Positions 62,568-64,000 of a DNA stretch of 64,000 nucleotides are shown one piece after another (the stretch's first letter is position 1; each line of letters begins with the position of its first letter). The stretch spans positions 2,050,126 to 2,114,125 of the forward strand of contig NZ_JAFBGM010000001.1 of NCBI RefSeq assembly GCF_016811105.1, read 5' to 3'. The position numbers and the translations under genes are program-made. Source of the DNA: Aurantibacter crassamenti (GTDB lineage Bacteria; Bacteroidota; Bacteroidia; Flavobacteriales; Flavobacteriaceae). The notes below the pieces were generated by a model that worked only from the letters and a program-made list of their open reading frames with translations, ran no database searches and had not been told where the DNA came from.

Positions 62568-62784
62568 TGGGGTATACTGAAATTAACTAGTAAAAAGTTA
62601 AAAGAAGTGTTGTTAAAAGATGGACAAAGGTTAGATTAGTTAACATTTTTTTATACTTTATTTAAGATTCTAAATCACTTGTGAGACTGTCTATTACTGC
62701 AATATTGGGTACATTTGTTTTTATTCAATAATCGAATCTTCAATACTTTTAAAGGTGACATATCTAAACTTTGGTGTTTTCGTA

Positions 62785-63615
62785 ATGAATAGAAAATTAA
62801 TTGTTATTGCATTTTTGTTTCTATCGGTTCAAATGTTTTCACATGGTAATTTATCTGAGCGAATTTTAATAAAAACGATAGAGATATTAGAGAACCCTAA
62901 TAACTATAGACTTTACTATGAAAGAGGGTTTTTATATCAACAACATGTAGATTATGAAGAAGCCTTAGCAGATTATGTTAAATCTGAATCTTTAGGAAAT
63001 TCCAATAAAGATCTAAAACTTAGGATGGCTGAGATTCATTATTTAACTGAAGATTACTGTAATGCATTAGCACAAATAGAAATTTATTTAGATGTTGATA
63101 GTATTGATGTAATAGCAAAAAAGTTAGAAGCTAAAATATTGTTCAAACTTAAAGCATACGAAAAGTCGATTAAGGCTTATCGCTATGTTATGAATAATAT
63201 GATTGACGTAAGGCCAGAAGATATATTGGAATACGCGAATATTATACTTGCCGAGAATAACAAAAATTATGAGGGCGCTTTAGATGTTATTGAATTTGGT
63301 TTGCAAGAACTAGGGCCCAATACATTATCGCTTCAACTTAAAAAATTAGAGTTTTTAAAAGAATTTGGTCAAGTTGAAAATGCAATAGAACAGTATAATT
63401 ATTTTATCCTTCAATACAAACGAAAAGAGTTTTGGTATTATAAAAAGGCAAAGTATCTATCAGAAATTGATAAGCCTTTTGAAGCGAAGATAGCTTTGAA
63501 ATTAGCAACAAGTGCAATAGCTAATCTAGACTCAAAATATCAACATATGACGTCAATAATAGAATTGAAAGACCAAATAAAGAATTTAGAAAGTTTAAAC
63601 AACCAGAAATTATGA
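62785..63615 (+). CDS. Exported TPR-repeat protein
   Basis: A 276-residue protein from the ATG at 62785 with a Sec signal (MFSHG). TPR-like helical pairs run through the whole protein, for example RLYYERGFLYQQHVDYEEAL, MAEIHYLTEDYCNALAQIE and ALDVIEFGLQELGPNTLSLQ, ending in ALKLATSAIANL. Such proteins usually scaffold others. The stop overlaps the start of the next gene (ATGA), so it is translationally coupled to the phosphatase-like protein and may assist it. A longer frame upstream (from 62755) adds only a poor N-terminus. Confidence 0.85.
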   Translation: MNRKLIVIAFLFLSVQMFSHGNLSERILIKTIEILENPNNYRLYYERGFLYQQHVDYEEALADYVKSESLGNSNKDLKLRMAEIHYLTEDYCNALAQIEIYLDVDSIDVIAKKLEAKILFKLKAYEKSIKAYRYVMNNMIDVRPEDILEYANIILAENNKNYEGALDVIEFGLQELGPNTLSLQLKKLEFLKEFGQVENAIEQYNYFILQYKRKEFWYYKKAKYLSEIDKPFEAKIALKLATSAIANLDSKYQHMTSIIELKDQIKNLESLNNQKL

Positions 63616-64000
63616 TTAAAAAAAGTGTCCTTTTGTTATTGATACTGTCTACTACGCTTTCATTTTCACAAACTGCTAGTAATCAAGTCGCTATTGAAGA
63701 GTTGAATGCTGCGATTAATTATGTTAATCTACCGAAAGAAACTAATTCAATAGCAGTAGAAAGAGGTCCTTATTTGCAAAGTGGCACGCCAACTAGTGTA
63801 GTTGTAAAATGGAGAACCGATGTTGGCACAGAGTCCGTAGTAAATTACGGTACGCAATTAAGTTCACTGTCTAAAAATGAAACAAATACAACTTTAACTA
63901 CAGAACACGAAGTTACTGTGTCCGGTTTAGAACCAAATACAAAATACTATTTCAATATTGGTAACAAATCAAAAGTACTATCTGAAAGTGTTTCTGGTGA
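63612..64000 (+). CDS. Purple-acid-phosphatase-like exported protein (partial)
   Basis: The frame starts with ATG at 63612, overlapping the TPR stop, and runs off the right edge after ~129 residues. A Sec signal (LSFSQ) is followed by an FnIII-like purple acid phosphatase N-terminal domain (RGPYLQSGTPTSVVVKWRTD and VSGLEPNTKYYFNIG). The metallophosphoesterase domain would lie beyond the edge. The pairing with a TPR protein fits an exported phosphoesterase, but the catalytic part is not visible. Confidence 0.8.
   Translation, partial: MIKKSVLLLLILSTTLSFSQTASNQVAIEELNAAINYVNLPKETNSIAVERGPYLQSGTPTSVVVKWRTDVGTESVVNYGTQLSSLSKNETNTTLTTEHEVTVSGLEPNTKYYFNIGNKSKVLSESVSG

Noticed and set aside
1-64000. 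tRNA, rRNA, IS elements or prophage
   Set aside because: No cloverleaf-like sequence with TTCGAATC-type arm, no transposase or integrase motif and no phage gene was seen on either strand.

Overview
The window is a stretch of chromosome from a marine-type member of the Flavobacteriaceae (Bacteroidetes). The evidence is the low-GC, AT-rich sequence, a SusC/SusD pair with sulfatases and fucose-active enzymes, a FecI/FecR/TonB-receptor triad with flavobacterial architecture, TAnnTTTG-type -7 promoter elements, weak ribosome binding sites, and many lipoproteins with a Cys lipobox. A genus cannot be fixed from this window alone; Zobellia/Maribacter-like relatives are an inference. I found no rRNA, tRNA, CRISPR array, insertion sequence or prophage.

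Layout. 0-5.4 kb is core metabolism: the tail of glycogen synthase, citrate synthase, two neighbouring guanidino-group enzymes (a DDAH/arginine-deiminase-like protein and CtlX) and arginyl-tRNA synthetase. 5.5-8 kb has a secreted FAD oxidoreductase and an M90 peptidase. 8-14.4 kb is a cell-surface signalling/uptake module: a TonB receptor with an STN domain, a FecR anti-sigma factor and an ECF sigma factor on the minus strand, facing two lipoproteins built from repeated lipocalin-like units. 14.6-17 kb holds ffh and folD. 17-30 kb is a mixed accessory and housekeeping region: SDR, DUF4256, a vanadium-haloperoxidase/PAP2-like lipoprotein behind an (AAACC)6 tract, an esterase and a Gfo/Idh oxidoreductase that share a leader motif, two VOC proteins, a HxlR regulator, a HerA-like ATPase, a GHL6-type glycosidase and queE. 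30-38.6 kb has a metzincin-like lipoprotein, a methyltransferase, DUF2059 and YkgJ proteins, a fatty acid hydroxylase, a NamZ-type muramidase, a LolC/E-like permease, a MauG-like di-haem peroxidase and an aldose epimerase.

38.55-39.85 kb is the oddest part. It carries four same-orientation copies of a ~49-bp hairpin-forming repeat, 408, 430 and 408 bp apart, separated by unrelated AT-rich, apparently non-coding sequence. The first copy contains the epimerase stop codon and the last supplies the start codon and first codons of a GNAT acetyltransferase. A SulP transporter, a CstB-like persulfide dioxygenase-rhodanese and an exonuclease/GIY-YIG nuclease follow.

45.3-60.9 kb is a polysaccharide utilisation locus. 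SusC/SusD lie on the minus strand. Divergent from them is a tightly packed plus-strand run of sulfatase, SGNH acetylesterase, sulfatase, clan GH-D-like glycosidase, DUF2911 protein, GH29 alpha-L-fucosidase with two F5/8C modules, and an L-rhamnose/L-fucose-type mutarotase. Together these predict uptake, desulfation, deacetylation and trimming of a sulfated, acetylated, fucose-containing algal glycan. No regulator lies inside the locus. 61-62.6 kb holds three small minus-strand proteins, a possible structured RNA and two strong plus-strand terminators with no visible gene in front of them. The window ends in a TPR protein coupled to a truncated purple-acid-phosphatase-like protein.
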